Of a DNA stretch of 24,851 bases, positions 8,517 to 15,399 are shown one piece after another. The notes under the pieces were generated by a model. That model saw only the letters and a list, made by a program, of their open reading frames with translations. It was not told the DNA's origin and did not search any database. A program made the position numbers and the translations under genes. Source of the stretch: an uncultured Acetatifactor sp. (lineage in GTDB: Bacteria > Bacillota > Clostridia > Lachnospirales > Lachnospiraceae); the NCBI GenBank assembly GCA_934402375.1, contig CAKRUB010000039.1:1-24851 (forward strand), written 5' to 3'. Every line of letters starts with the position of its first letter. Within the stretch, counting starts at the first letter, position 1.

Positions 8517-10682
8517 CTATTGTTTCCGCACCTTCAGCAGCCCGCTTCCCGCCACCATCCTGATGTTCAGTATCCTATCGGTGTCGCCGAAGCGGATCTT
8601 AACATTGTTCTCGTCCATCTCCACAACAACGCCTTCCCCGAACTTTTTATGTACGACGAGCAGTCCGGCTCCCAGCTGTGCATACAGCTTCCGGTATTTC
8701 TCCTCGGAAGCACTGCTGCCGCCCGTTAGGTAGTAGTTTTTCCCTGACATTTTCCCACCCACCGAGGCACCGGAAGAAACACCGTGCAAAACGCCCGGAT
8801 GAGCGCTTAACGTCCTGCCGGACTGGATTGGTCTGCCCAGCAGCTCGCTGCAAAAGCTTGCCTGTTTATTCATGGTAAAGAGAAACAGCTGGCTCTTTGC
8901 CCGCGTGGTCCCTACATAGAAGAGCCTCCGCTCCTCCTCGTACGCTTCCAGCTCCTCCCGGGATGCCGCCTTCAGGTTCTTCGGCACAACCTCAGGCAGA
9001 ATACCGTCCACGACATCCATCAGATACACGGTATCGTATTCCAGTCCCTTGCTCGCATGGATGGTCGAAAGCGTGAACAGGCAGTCCGTGGCAGCTTCCT
9101 TGTCCCTGATAATGGTTTTCAGTTCCTCCAGCCGCTGCACCAGACGTACCGGTGAATCTTCCCTGCTGCCGATAGTCTTTAATATCTCGATCTTGCTGTC
9201 GTTCATGCCGCTTCTCTCGAGATATTCTCGGTAGCCCATGAACTGCACGATCCGGTTGACCGCCTTGTCCCCGGACTCCTGCAGCATATTTTTCAGATGT
9301 GTCCGCACAGCCTTCACGCTTCCGACCGTGTGAGCGTTCAGCCCACTGTATTGCGCCGCCACATCGAGCACAGGCAGTCCGCTCTCCCTGCTGATCTCGG
9401 CAATGCGGACAGCATCCTGCTTTCTGAGGTAAGTTCCAATCTTGTAGTAAACCTGCAAAAAGGCTTCCGTGTCCTCCGGGTCTGCGGCGAGCTTAATGAC
9501 ATTGATAATATCCAGTACCGTGCGATGCGTGAAAAAGGTCAGCTCCGCATTGCGCATCCGGTACGGTATGGCGTTCCGTTCCAGCAGATCAATCAGTGGG
9601 ATTGCGCATTCGTTGTCCCTGTACAGCACCGCCGTCTGTACCGTGCTGTTCAGCGCGACCTTTGCGAGATAGGCATACTGTGCGCGCCGGGATTTTAAGG
9701 CAATCTCCCTGATTTCCGCCGTCTCCTCCCTTGTCGGTCGCATATGTTTTTCGTGGCGGAGGGTATTTTTCTGTATAAAGCGGTCTGCCGCCCAGACAAT
9801 GTGCGCGTTGGAGCGGAAATTGTCCTCCATCAGCAGCACCTTTGCGCCCGGATGCTGCGCCTCAAAGGACAGGAGCGCCTCGGGATATGCCGCGCGGAAG
9901 CCGTAAATGCTCTGATCCTCATCTCCGACCATGAACAGGTTCTCCGTCTTCGATGCAAGCAGCGCAATGATCGCGTGCTGGATCTTCGAGGTATCCTGCG
10001 CCTCATCGACACAGATATACGGGTATTTTCCCTGAAAATATGCCAGCAGCCCCGGGATCCTGCGAAGCATCTGATAGGCATAGACCATCTGGTCATCATA
10101 GTCCATAAGATGTCTTTCCCGCAGCCGTGCGCAATATTCCCTGTACATCTCCGAGATGGCAAAGCCTGCCTTTTCGTCCAGCTGCCGGATCTGTTCCTGA
10201 TCGAGCATCATGTTCTTAATGTAGGTGATCAGGGTGCGGACATTTTTCAGATCGCTCTCCGTCGGGTACTCCCGCTGCACACGGCGGTAAATTTCGGACA
10301 ATATTTCCGCCGTGACCCTCTCGTCGCTTGCCAGCTCGAAAGGCGTTTTCCCCGTGCATCTCCCATAATATTGCAGAATTCTGGCGCAGATGCCGTTGAT
10401 TGTCCGGAACTCGAGCCGCCGCGCCAGATCCTCTCCGAAATATGCTGCGCAGCGTCTGGACATGTCGCCGGTCGCAGCGACCGTATAGGTGACAGTCAGA
10501 ATGTTTTCCGGCGGAATTCCCCTGCAATAGACCATATAGCCGAGTCTGGTGACAAGGACGGTGGTCTTTCCTGATCCGGGTACAGCAAGAAGCAGTACCG
10601 GCCCGTCCACGCTCTGTACTGCTTCTTTCTGCTGTGTGTTTAATTGAATGGGAAAAGTCTTTTCAAATTCCTGCCACTGCAT
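8517..10682 (-). CDS. UvrD/PcrA-type superfamily 1 DNA helicase
   Basis: 721 residues, a 3'-5' helicase of the UvrD/Rep/PcrA group. Visible motifs are the Q motif LNTQQ (14-18), Walker A AVPGSGKT (33-40), VDEAQD (motif II), GDEDQSIYGFRAA (motif III), DNFRSN (motif IV), STIHASKGLEYDTVYL (motif V) and RRLFYVGTTRAKSQL (motif VI). The C-terminal about 50 residues (LVVHKKFGEGVVVEMDENNV) form the small Tudor-like domain known in PcrA/UvrD to bind RNA polymerase or partners. It is shorter in the 2B region than PcrA (about 730-750), so it is probably a paralogue, not the housekeeping copy. GAGGAAG precedes the ATG; it starts 9 bases after the Mrr-like gene and is likely co-transcribed with it. Confidence 0.92.
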   Translation of the reverse strand: MQWQEFEKTFPIQLNTQQKEAVQSVDGPVLLLAVPGSGKTTVLVTRLGYMVYCRGIPPENILTVTYTVAATGDMSRRCAAYFGEDLARRLEFRTINGICARILQYYGRCTGKTPFELASDERVTAEILSEIYRRVQREYPTESDLKNVRTLITYIKNMMLDQEQIRQLDEKAGFAISEMYREYCARLRERHLMDYDDQMVYAYQMLRRIPGLLAYFQGKYPYICVDEAQDTSKIQHAIIALLASKTENLFMVGDEDQSIYGFRAAYPEALLSFEAQHPGAKVLLMEDNFRSNAHIVWAADRFIQKNTLRHEKHMRPTREETAEIREIALKSRRAQYAYLAKVALNSTVQTAVLYRDNECAIPLIDLLERNAIPYRMRNAELTFFTHRTVLDIINVIKLAADPEDTEAFLQVYYKIGTYLRKQDAVRIAEISRESGLPVLDVAAQYSGLNAHTVGSVKAVRTHLKNMLQESGDKAVNRIVQFMGYREYLERSGMNDSKIEILKTIGSREDSPVRLVQRLEELKTIIRDKEAATDCLFTLSTIHASKGLEYDTVYLMDVVDGILPEVVPKNLKAASREELEAYEEERRLFYVGTTRAKSQLFLFTMNKQASFCSELLGRPIQSGRTLSAHPGVLHGVSSGASVGGKMSGKNYYLTGGSSASEEKYRKLYAQLGAGLLVVHKKFGEGVVVEMDENNVKIRFGDTDRILNIRMVAGSGLLKVRKQ

Positions 10683-10691
10683 GCCGCTTCC

Positions 10692-11156
10692 TCACCCCGT
10701 CTCCTGCTCCTCAATCATGCTCTCCAGATAGCCTCTGTCCCAGAGCAGAATCTTCAGCTTCTTCGCCGCCTCTACCGCCGGTTGGGTAAAATACTGGTTC
10801 GTCAGCACTGCGCCCACCATGCAGTCATAATAATCGCGTCCGGCATACGCCTCCTGCACCGCCTTGACCCCGACCGGAGCAGTGTAGCGCTTGCACTGGA
10901 TGGCATAGGTCACGCCCTCCTTCTCGGCAAGGATGTCGATGCCGTAATCACCGCTCCCCTTCGTGACCTCGACCTCCTGAAAGCCTCTCTGTCTCAGAAG
11001 CTCGGCACAATAATATTCAAAATCATGTCCCTCCATCAGGTCAATATCGGAGGGACGCTTTTTCCGCCGCAGCAGCATAAAAACAGCGATCGCCGCAACC
11101 GCGGCGACCACAATAAGACCTATGATCCACAAAAGATTTCCGTATATATTATTCAT
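10692..11156 (-). CDS. Membrane-anchored Mrr-like restriction endonuclease
   Basis: 154 residues. One transmembrane helix (about 8-29) is followed by RRKKRP, which suggests the rest is cytoplasmic. Residues 40-150 form an Mrr-cat nuclease domain of the PD-(D/E)xK fold: HDFEYYCAELLRQRGF, then GSGDYGIDI with Asp74, and AIQCKRY with Gln87 and Lys89 as the catalytic QxK. TNQYFTQPAVEAAKKLKILL is the usual end of the family. Such membrane-tethered Mrr-like proteins are common in Firmicutes and mostly uncharacterised. The next gene is a SF1 helicase 9 bases away, so a joint DNA-processing or defence role is reasonable. No clear ribosome binding site precedes the ATG; see the promoter entry. Confidence 0.85.
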   Translation of the reverse strand: MNNIYGNLLWIIGLIVVAAVAAIAVFMLLRRKKRPSDIDLMEGHDFEYYCAELLRQRGFQEVEVTKGSGDYGIDILAEKEGVTYAIQCKRYTAPVGVKAVQEAYAGRDYYDCMVGAVLTNQYFTQPAVEAAKKLKILLWDRGYLESMIEEQETG

Positions 11157-11164
11157 AATGAATT

Positions 11165-11193
11165 ATTATACGGTCAGCCTGCCAGAAAAGCAA
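11165..11193 (-). promoter_or_regulatory. Promoter giving a near-leaderless mrr-like mRNA
   Basis: TTGCTT (11193-11188), 17 bases, TATAAT (11170-11165) on the minus strand. Only 8 bases separate the -10 box from the ATG, so transcription would start one to three bases before it. This agrees with the absence of a Shine-Dalgarno sequence. If the true start codon is further in, the promoter still stands. Confidence 0.45.
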
Positions 11194-11204
11194 GGCAGAA
11201 ATAC

Positions 11205-11732
11205 TTACATCATCATCATTGTCAGCACGACGCTTGCGACTGTTCCGGCGAGCGTGGACAGCAGTGCGCCCATCAGCGTGTAGCGAGTCTTTGTGACCTT
11301 TGCCGCAAGGAAGTATACGCTCATGGTATAGAAGACCGTCTCCGTGCAGCTCATCAGAATTGAAGTCAGCATCCCCGCGTAGGAATCCGGCCCTGATGTC
11401 TTGAATATATCGAGAACGAGTCCTGTCGCCGCCGAGGAGGAGAACAGCTTGACGATCAGCAGCGGCATGAGCTGTGCGGGAAGCCCGACCTTCTCTGTCA
11501 GCGGCCCGAGCAGCGTCCCCAGAAGATCGAAGAAGCCGGATGCCCGCAGCATTCCCACCGCCACCAGCAGACCAATCAGAGTCGGCACAATATCCAACAC
11601 GATCTTAAGACCGTCCTTTGCCCCGTCCAGAAAGCACTCGTAAACCTTGATCTTCGAGACATAGCCGTAGCCGACAATGAAAAAGATCAGGATCGGTATG
11701 ATAATGTCAGAAATGTGCGCAAGCGCATTCAT
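11205..11732 (-). CDS. spmB: Spore maturation protein B
   Basis: 175 residues, a polytopic membrane protein of the nucleoside-recognition (Gate) family. In Bacillus subtilis, SpmA and SpmB are needed for full dehydration of the spore core. Hydrophobic segments lie at about 10-28, 45-66, 75-100, 120-143 and 150-175; conserved-looking stretches are DGAKDGLKIVLDIVPTLIGL and SGPDSYAGMLTSILMSCTET. The ATG overlaps the spmA stop (ATGA), so both are translated together. Length matches the family (about 175-180). Confidence 0.93.
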   Translation of the reverse strand: MNALAHISDIIIPILIFFIVGYGYVSKIKVYECFLDGAKDGLKIVLDIVPTLIGLLVAVGMLRASGFFDLLGTLLGPLTEKVGLPAQLMPLLIVKLFSSSAATGLVLDIFKTSGPDSYAGMLTSILMSCTETVFYTMSVYFLAAKVTKTRYTLMGALLSTLAGTVASVVLTMMMM

Positions 11733-12349
11733 CCTCTCTTCCCTCCCCTGTCCTTCAGCTTACAATAAAGGATGGCAACGACCGAGCTGAAAAGCGTCGC
11801 CGCGATCGCGGGCGCGATAATTGCCGTCGGCTTCACGCTGCCGTACTGGCTTCGGTAAGCGATCATATTTACCGGAATCAGCTGCAGGGAAGAAATATTC
11901 AGGATCAGAAAGCTGCACATCTCATTGCTGGCGGTGCGCTGTGTCGCCGCTTCCGCTCCGTACCCGGGCGTTCCCCGTTCCCCCTCCAGCTTTGCCAGCT
12001 CCTCCATTGCCTTCAGGCCTGCCGGGGTACACGCCCAGCCGAGCCCCAGCACATTTGCAATAATATTCGTCGCTATGTACTCTCTGGCAGGGTGGTTTCT
12101 TGGGATGCGCGGAAAAAGGAAGGTCAGAAACGGGGAAATTCCCTTTGTCAGCCTCTCGATCAGCCCTGCCTTCTTTGCAATTTCCATCAGCCCCATCCAG
12201 AGGGCAACTACCCCCGCCATTGTCAGGCAGAGCGAAATCGCCTCTCCCGCACTGTTCAGTGCCGCATTCGTCACGTCGCTCATCCTGCCTGTAAATGCAG
12301 CATAGACCACAGCCAGGAGAATCATCACCGCCCATATCATGTTTAACAT
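11729..12349 (-). CDS. spmA: Spore maturation protein A
   Basis: 206 residues, membrane protein of the same Gate family as SpmB and its usual partner. It shows the SpmA pattern: NAALNSAGEAISLCLTMAG near residue 30, a central IIANVLGLGWACTPAGLKAM (about 94-113), the loop ASNEMCSFLILNISSLQLIP, and a C-terminal membrane segment with YCKLKDRGGKRG. Start at MLNMIWAVMILL; GAAAGG lies somewhat far upstream and a second ATG is three codons further on, so the exact start is uncertain. It supports a spore-forming host. Confidence 0.92.
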   Translation of the reverse strand: MLNMIWAVMILLAVVYAAFTGRMSDVTNAALNSAGEAISLCLTMAGVVALWMGLMEIAKKAGLIERLTKGISPFLTFLFPRIPRNHPAREYIATNIIANVLGLGWACTPAGLKAMEELAKLEGERGTPGYGAEAATQRTASNEMCSFLILNISSLQLIPVNMIAYRSQYGSVKPTAIIAPAIAATLFSSVVAILYCKLKDRGGKRG

Positions 12350-12369
12350 AAATTTCCATACCTTTCAGT

Positions 12370-12405
12370 AACCTGCGACCCTGAACCGCAGGCACAAAAC
12401 AGGTT
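12370..12405 (-). other. Leader of spmA with two mutually exclusive stems
   Basis: Between the lrgB terminator and spmA, the leader can form AACCTG/CAGGTT (12405-12400 with 12375-12370) or CCTGCG/CGCAGG (12392-12387 with 12377-12372). The two share the same CAGG bases, so only one can form at a time. I recognise no known riboswitch. A regulatory role is speculative. Confidence 0.3.
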
Positions 12406-12434
12406 CGTTATCCTATTCTATTCCCTCCGCAAAC

Positions 12435-12466
12435 AAAAAAGACACAGTCTCTTTCAGACCGTGTCT
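12435..12466 (-). terminator. Rho-independent terminator after lrgAB
   Basis: On the minus strand AGACACGGTCT pairs with AGACTGTGTCT (one G-U pair) around a GAAAG-type loop and is followed by a T-run. It begins 16 bases after the lrgB stop and isolates the spmAB transcript. Confidence 0.92.
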
Positions 12467-12481
12467 CCGAATCAGCTCTGT

Positions 12482-13174
12482 TCAGATCAGCTTCGCAAAG
12501 AAGGATACTGCGAAGACAGTTAAAATTCCTGTCACGACAATGGAAAGACTGCTCATGGCACCCTCTACCTCCCCCATCTCCATCGCCTTGGAGGTTCCGA
12601 GCGCGTGGGCACTCGTGCCGATCGCAAGCCCCTTCGCCACAGGCTCCTCGATCTTAAAGAGCTTGCACACAAGCTCCGCCAGAATCGCCCCAACAATTCC
12701 CGTGATGCAGATCGCTGAAATTGTCAGTGCCGGCATTCCGCCCATCTTTTCCGAGACACCCATGCCGATCGCCGTCGTAATGGATTTCGGAAGTAAAGTA
12801 ACATACTGCTCATGGCTGAGCTGAAAGGCAACCGCCAGCAGATAAATGCTTCCCATCGCCGCCAGTACGCCCGCTATGATGCCCCCGAAAATTGCCTTCG
12901 GGTACTTTTTCAACAGCTCCATCTGCCGATAGAGCGGAATCGCAAGGCTGACCGTCGCCGGAGTCAGAAGAAACTGGATATATTTCGCGCCGTTCTGATA
13001 GTTCTCATAGTCAATGTGAAAGCCCAGAAGCACCGCAATCACCAGAACCGTAGCGATCAGCAGGGGATTCGCCACGGACAGCTTCGTCTTTTTCTTGATC
13101 CATAAACCGATCTCATAGCAGATCAGCGTCAGGCATACCCCAAAGAATACCGAACCGGTAAGTATCTCATTCAT
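12482..13174 (-). CDS. lrgB: LrgB/CidB-family membrane protein
   Basis: 230 residues, polytopic inner-membrane protein of the LrgB (YohK/CidB) family. With LrgA it forms a holin/antiholin-like pair that affects murein hydrolase activity or pyruvate/metabolite export. Family motifs are visible: YQNGAKYIQFLLTPATVSLA (about 57-76, first half), PKSITTAIGMGVSEKMGGMP (about 129-148) and AIGTSAHALGTSKAMEMGEV (about 185-204), the last being the most conserved block of LrgB. AGGAGG precedes the ATG, which overlaps the end of lrgA by 8 bases. Confidence 0.93.
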   Translation of the reverse strand: MNEILTGSVFFGVCLTLICYEIGLWIKKKTKLSVANPLLIATVLVIAVLLGFHIDYENYQNGAKYIQFLLTPATVSLAIPLYRQMELLKKYPKAIFGGIIAGVLAAMGSIYLLAVAFQLSHEQYVTLLPKSITTAIGMGVSEKMGGMPALTISAICITGIVGAILAELVCKLFKIEEPVAKGLAIGTSAHALGTSKAMEMGEVEGAMSSLSIVVTGILTVFAVSFFAKLI

Positions 13175-13556
13175 GGCTCTCCTCCTGTAATCCGGTCTTG
13201 CCCTGCTTTTTCCTGTCGTGCCGCATAATCCCCTGCGCCACGCGCCCTGTGACTACCATGATAAACACCGTCGTCACCAGACAGGCAATGCACAAGGGCA
13301 CAAGCATATCCGCCAGTGCCTCCACATTCGTAATGAGGCTGACCGTCGGAGGCACAAACAATACCGGCATGATCTCAACGAGAAAATCCGCCGCGCCCTC
13401 GACCTTCTCAATCGGAATGAGCTTTGTCACCAGTCCGATCAGCATCAGCACCAGCCCGTAAACGCTGGCAGCAATCGGCAGCGGAATCAGAAACTCCATA
13501 AGCTCTGCCACAAAAGAAACTGACATTATAATTGCAACTTGTCGAACGTATTTCAT
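13167..13556 (-). CDS. lrgA: LrgA/CidA-family holin-like protein
   Basis: 129 residues with four predicted membrane helices, typical of CidA/LrgA. The family core is present: PIAASVYGLVLMLIGL (about 27-42), then VEGAADFLVEIMPVLFVPPT (about 53-72). The C-terminal tail is charged (RHDRKKQGKTGLQEESHE). It is the first gene of the lrgAB pair and starts 26 bases after the small cysteine-rich gene, so read-through from the rsmI operon is possible. AGAGG lies about 15 bases from the ATG, which is far; GAAGG touches the ATG, so the exact start is less certain. Confidence 0.9.
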   Translation of the reverse strand: MKYVRQVAIIMSVSFVAELMEFLIPLPIAASVYGLVLMLIGLVTKLIPIEKVEGAADFLVEIMPVLFVPPTVSLITNVEALADMLVPLCIACLVTTVFIMVVTGRVAQGIMRHDRKKQGKTGLQEESHE

Positions 13557-13582
13557 CCTTCGTTACTTTGACCTCTGTTCTT

Positions 13583-13762
13583 CTAAATCTGATGCCGCAC
13601 CACGGCATATTCATCATCCAGCCGGAAATAGGGACATTCGCGCTGTGTGCCCGAGAGGAAACGGTACATCTCGTCCTCATCCAGATTCACCAAGCAGCAA
13701 TAGCACTCATAGTCCTCGTCGTACACATAGTTGACACATGCGTCACAATTTGATGCTGCCAT
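13583..13762 (-). CDS. Small cysteine-rich protein (DUF6472-like, 59 aa)
   Basis: 59 residues starting MAASNCDACVNYVYDEDYEC, with GGAGG 8 bases before the ATG. Five cysteines near the start (positions 6, 9, 20, 22 and 23) and one at 42 (RECPYFR) suggest a metal- or iron-sulphur-binding site. The sequence is very acidic and aromatic (DEDYECYCC, LDEDEMYRFL). Proteins of this pattern occur beside rsmI in many Lachnospiraceae and are annotated as DUF6472; function unknown. It lies 21 bases after rsmI and is probably in its operon. Confidence 0.85.
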   Translation of the reverse strand: MAASNCDACVNYVYDEDYECYCCLVNLDEDEMYRFLSGTQRECPYFRLDDEYAVVRHQI

Positions 13763-13783
13763 TTTCTAGCCTCCATTCGCCCT

Positions 13784-14644
13784 TCATTCTTCCCCGTCAC
13801 CTGCAGTTTTGTTCAGGTGCGCATAAATGTCACGCTTACCGACACCGCGATCCTTGGCAACCTGCTTCATCGCTGTCTTGCGATCCATTCCCTGCTCCTC
13901 GTAGTATGTCATATGCTCCTCGATTGACATGCTCTCCCATGACGCGATCTCCTCGCGGCGCTTTTCCTCATGGCTCTTGCCCTCGAGCACCAGCACATAT
14001 TCGCCTCTCGGCTCTTCCTTTTCATAAAATGCCAGCGCATTTTCCAGCGTGGTCGGCATCACAGTCTCAAATCTTTTCGTGAGCTCCCTACATATCGTGA
14101 TCCGCCGCTCGCCGAGTGCGTCATGCAGCTCCTCCAGTGTGCGGATCAGATGATGCGGCGCCTCATAAAGGATCATTGTACGGCTCTCTGCCGCCAGCTC
14201 CTCCAGTATCTGCTTCTTCTCCTTCTTATCTGCTGGAAGGAACCCTTCAAAACAGAACCTCCTCGTAGATAAGCCCGAGAGCGTCAGCGCTGTAATACAT
14301 GCAGCGGGACCCGGCAGAGATGTGACACGGATGTTATTTTCATGGCACATCTGCACGAGCACCTCTCCGGGATCGGATATTGCCGGAGTTCCCGCATCCG
14401 TGATCAGCGCAATGTTCTGCCCCGACAACAGCTGCGCGATAAGCTGCCTCGCCTTCTCCACCTTGTTGTACTCGTGGTAGCTGGTCATCGGGGTATGAAT
14501 GTCAAAATGATTTAAGAGCTTAATGCTGTTCCGCGTATCCTCCGCAGCGATGACGTCAACCGACTGGAGTGTCTCGACCACTCTCGGCGTCATGTCCTGC
14601 AAGTTTCCAATGGGTGTCGCACACAAAAACAAAGTACCTGACAC
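13784..14644 (-). CDS. rsmI: 16S rRNA (cytidine-1402-2'-O)-methyltransferase RsmI
   Basis: Methylates the ribose of C1402 in the decoding centre of 16S rRNA, using SAM. 286 residues. The start is GTG at 14644: AGGAGG lies 8 bases upstream, whereas the longer frame begins with a TTG at 14665 that has no such site. Motifs of the tetrapyrrole-methylase-like fold: LFLCATPIGNLQDMTPR at the N-terminus, AAEDTRNSIKLLNHF, ITDAGTPAISDPGEVLV (SAM-binding loop) and SLPGPAACITALTLSGL. The C-terminal segment (MSIEEHMTYYEEQGMDRKTA) is the usual helical extension. Corresponds to yabC of B. subtilis and lies in the same order after trmN6. Confidence 0.95.
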   Translation of the reverse strand: MSGTLFLCATPIGNLQDMTPRVVETLQSVDVIAAEDTRNSIKLLNHFDIHTPMTSYHEYNKVEKARQLIAQLLSGQNIALITDAGTPAISDPGEVLVQMCHENNIRVTSLPGPAACITALTLSGLSTRRFCFEGFLPADKKEKKQILEELAAESRTMILYEAPHHLIRTLEELHDALGERRITICRELTKRFETVMPTTLENALAFYEKEEPRGEYVLVLEGKSHEEKRREEIASWESMSIEEHMTYYEEQGMDRKTAMKQVAKDRGVGKRDIYAHLNKTAGDGEE

Positions 14645-14661
14645 TAACGTCACCTCCTGAT

Positions 14662-15399
14662 TCAAAATCCATATACATCCCTGATCTCCGGCATATAGAC
14701 ACCTGGCTTTTCAAATACGATCAACGGCTTCTCCACCGTCATGCGCGGCTTTCCTCCCCGTACAGCCTCCAGCAGAACCATATTCGGCTCCTTGTCCACA
14801 TAGGGATATACCAGCTGCATCCTTTTCGGCTCCAGCTTATACTGCATCAATGTCCCCATCAGCTCAGCCAGCCGGAACGGCCGGTGCACCAAAAAGAAAT
14901 GTCCACCCGGCTTCAGGAGCTTTGCCGTCTGTCTCGCCACATCCTCAAAGGTACAAAGGATCTCGTGCCGGGCGATTGCCTTCGGGGCATCCGGGTTCGT
15001 AATGCCGTGCTGCCCGATCATATATGGCGGGTTACATGTGATACAATCAAAGGAAGCAGACGGGAAATACATGTCTGCTTCCTTAATGTCTCCTGTTACA
15101 ATATCAATTTTGTCTGTCAGATGATTCAGCGCAACACTTCTCGCTGCCATGTCGGAACTCTCCGGCTGGATTTCAAGCCCGGTCAGATGTGCGCAATGAT
15201 ATTTCGCCTCCATCAGAAGCGGAATGATACCCGTCCCTGTCCCGAGATCCAGCAGCCGGTCATTCTCCCCTGCATGTGCAAATCCAGTGAGCAGGACGGC
15301 ATCCATGCCAAAACAGAATTTCTCGGGATTCTGGATGATCTGGTAGCCGTTCCGCTGTAGATCATCTACTCTCTCATTATCCTTCAGACTGATTGTCAT
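14662..15399 (-). CDS. trmN6: tRNA1(Val) adenine-37 N6-methyltransferase-like protein
   Basis: 245 residues from MTISLKDNERVDDLQRNGYQ, corresponding to yabB of B. subtilis. The class I SAM-dependent fold is clear: motif I LDLGTGTGIIPLLM (about 48-61), acidic motif LTGLEIQPE, and the catalytic NPPY in ITCNPPYMIGQHG (about 118-130), the signature of N6-adenine methyltransferases. In Escherichia coli the relative methylates A37 of tRNA-Val; the same substrate here is presumed. The start overlaps the last 23 bases of ricT. The open frame upstream (to 15531) lies inside the ricT repeat region and is not part of the gene. Only a weak ribosome binding site (AAGGA, distant) is visible, so coupling to ricT is likely. 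Confidence 0.9.
   Translation of the reverse strand: MTISLKDNERVDDLQRNGYQIIQNPEKFCFGMDAVLLTGFAHAGENDRLLDLGTGTGIIPLLMEAKYHCAHLTGLEIQPESSDMAARSVALNHLTDKIDIVTGDIKEADMYFPSASFDCITCNPPYMIGQHGITNPDAPKAIARHEILCTFEDVARQTAKLLKPGGHFFLVHRPFRLAELMGTLMQYKLEPKRMQLVYPYVDKEPNMVLLEAVRGGKPRMTVEKPLIVFEKPGVYMPEIRDVYGF

Noticed and set aside
9744..10574. 276-codon plus-strand frame
   Set aside because: Antisense to the helicase gene, whose motifs I-VI are all intact in the minus frame.
14645..14665. Longer RsmI start at a TTG overlapping the trmN6 stop
   Set aside because: The AGGAGG sequence lies inside this extension and points to the GTG at 14644.
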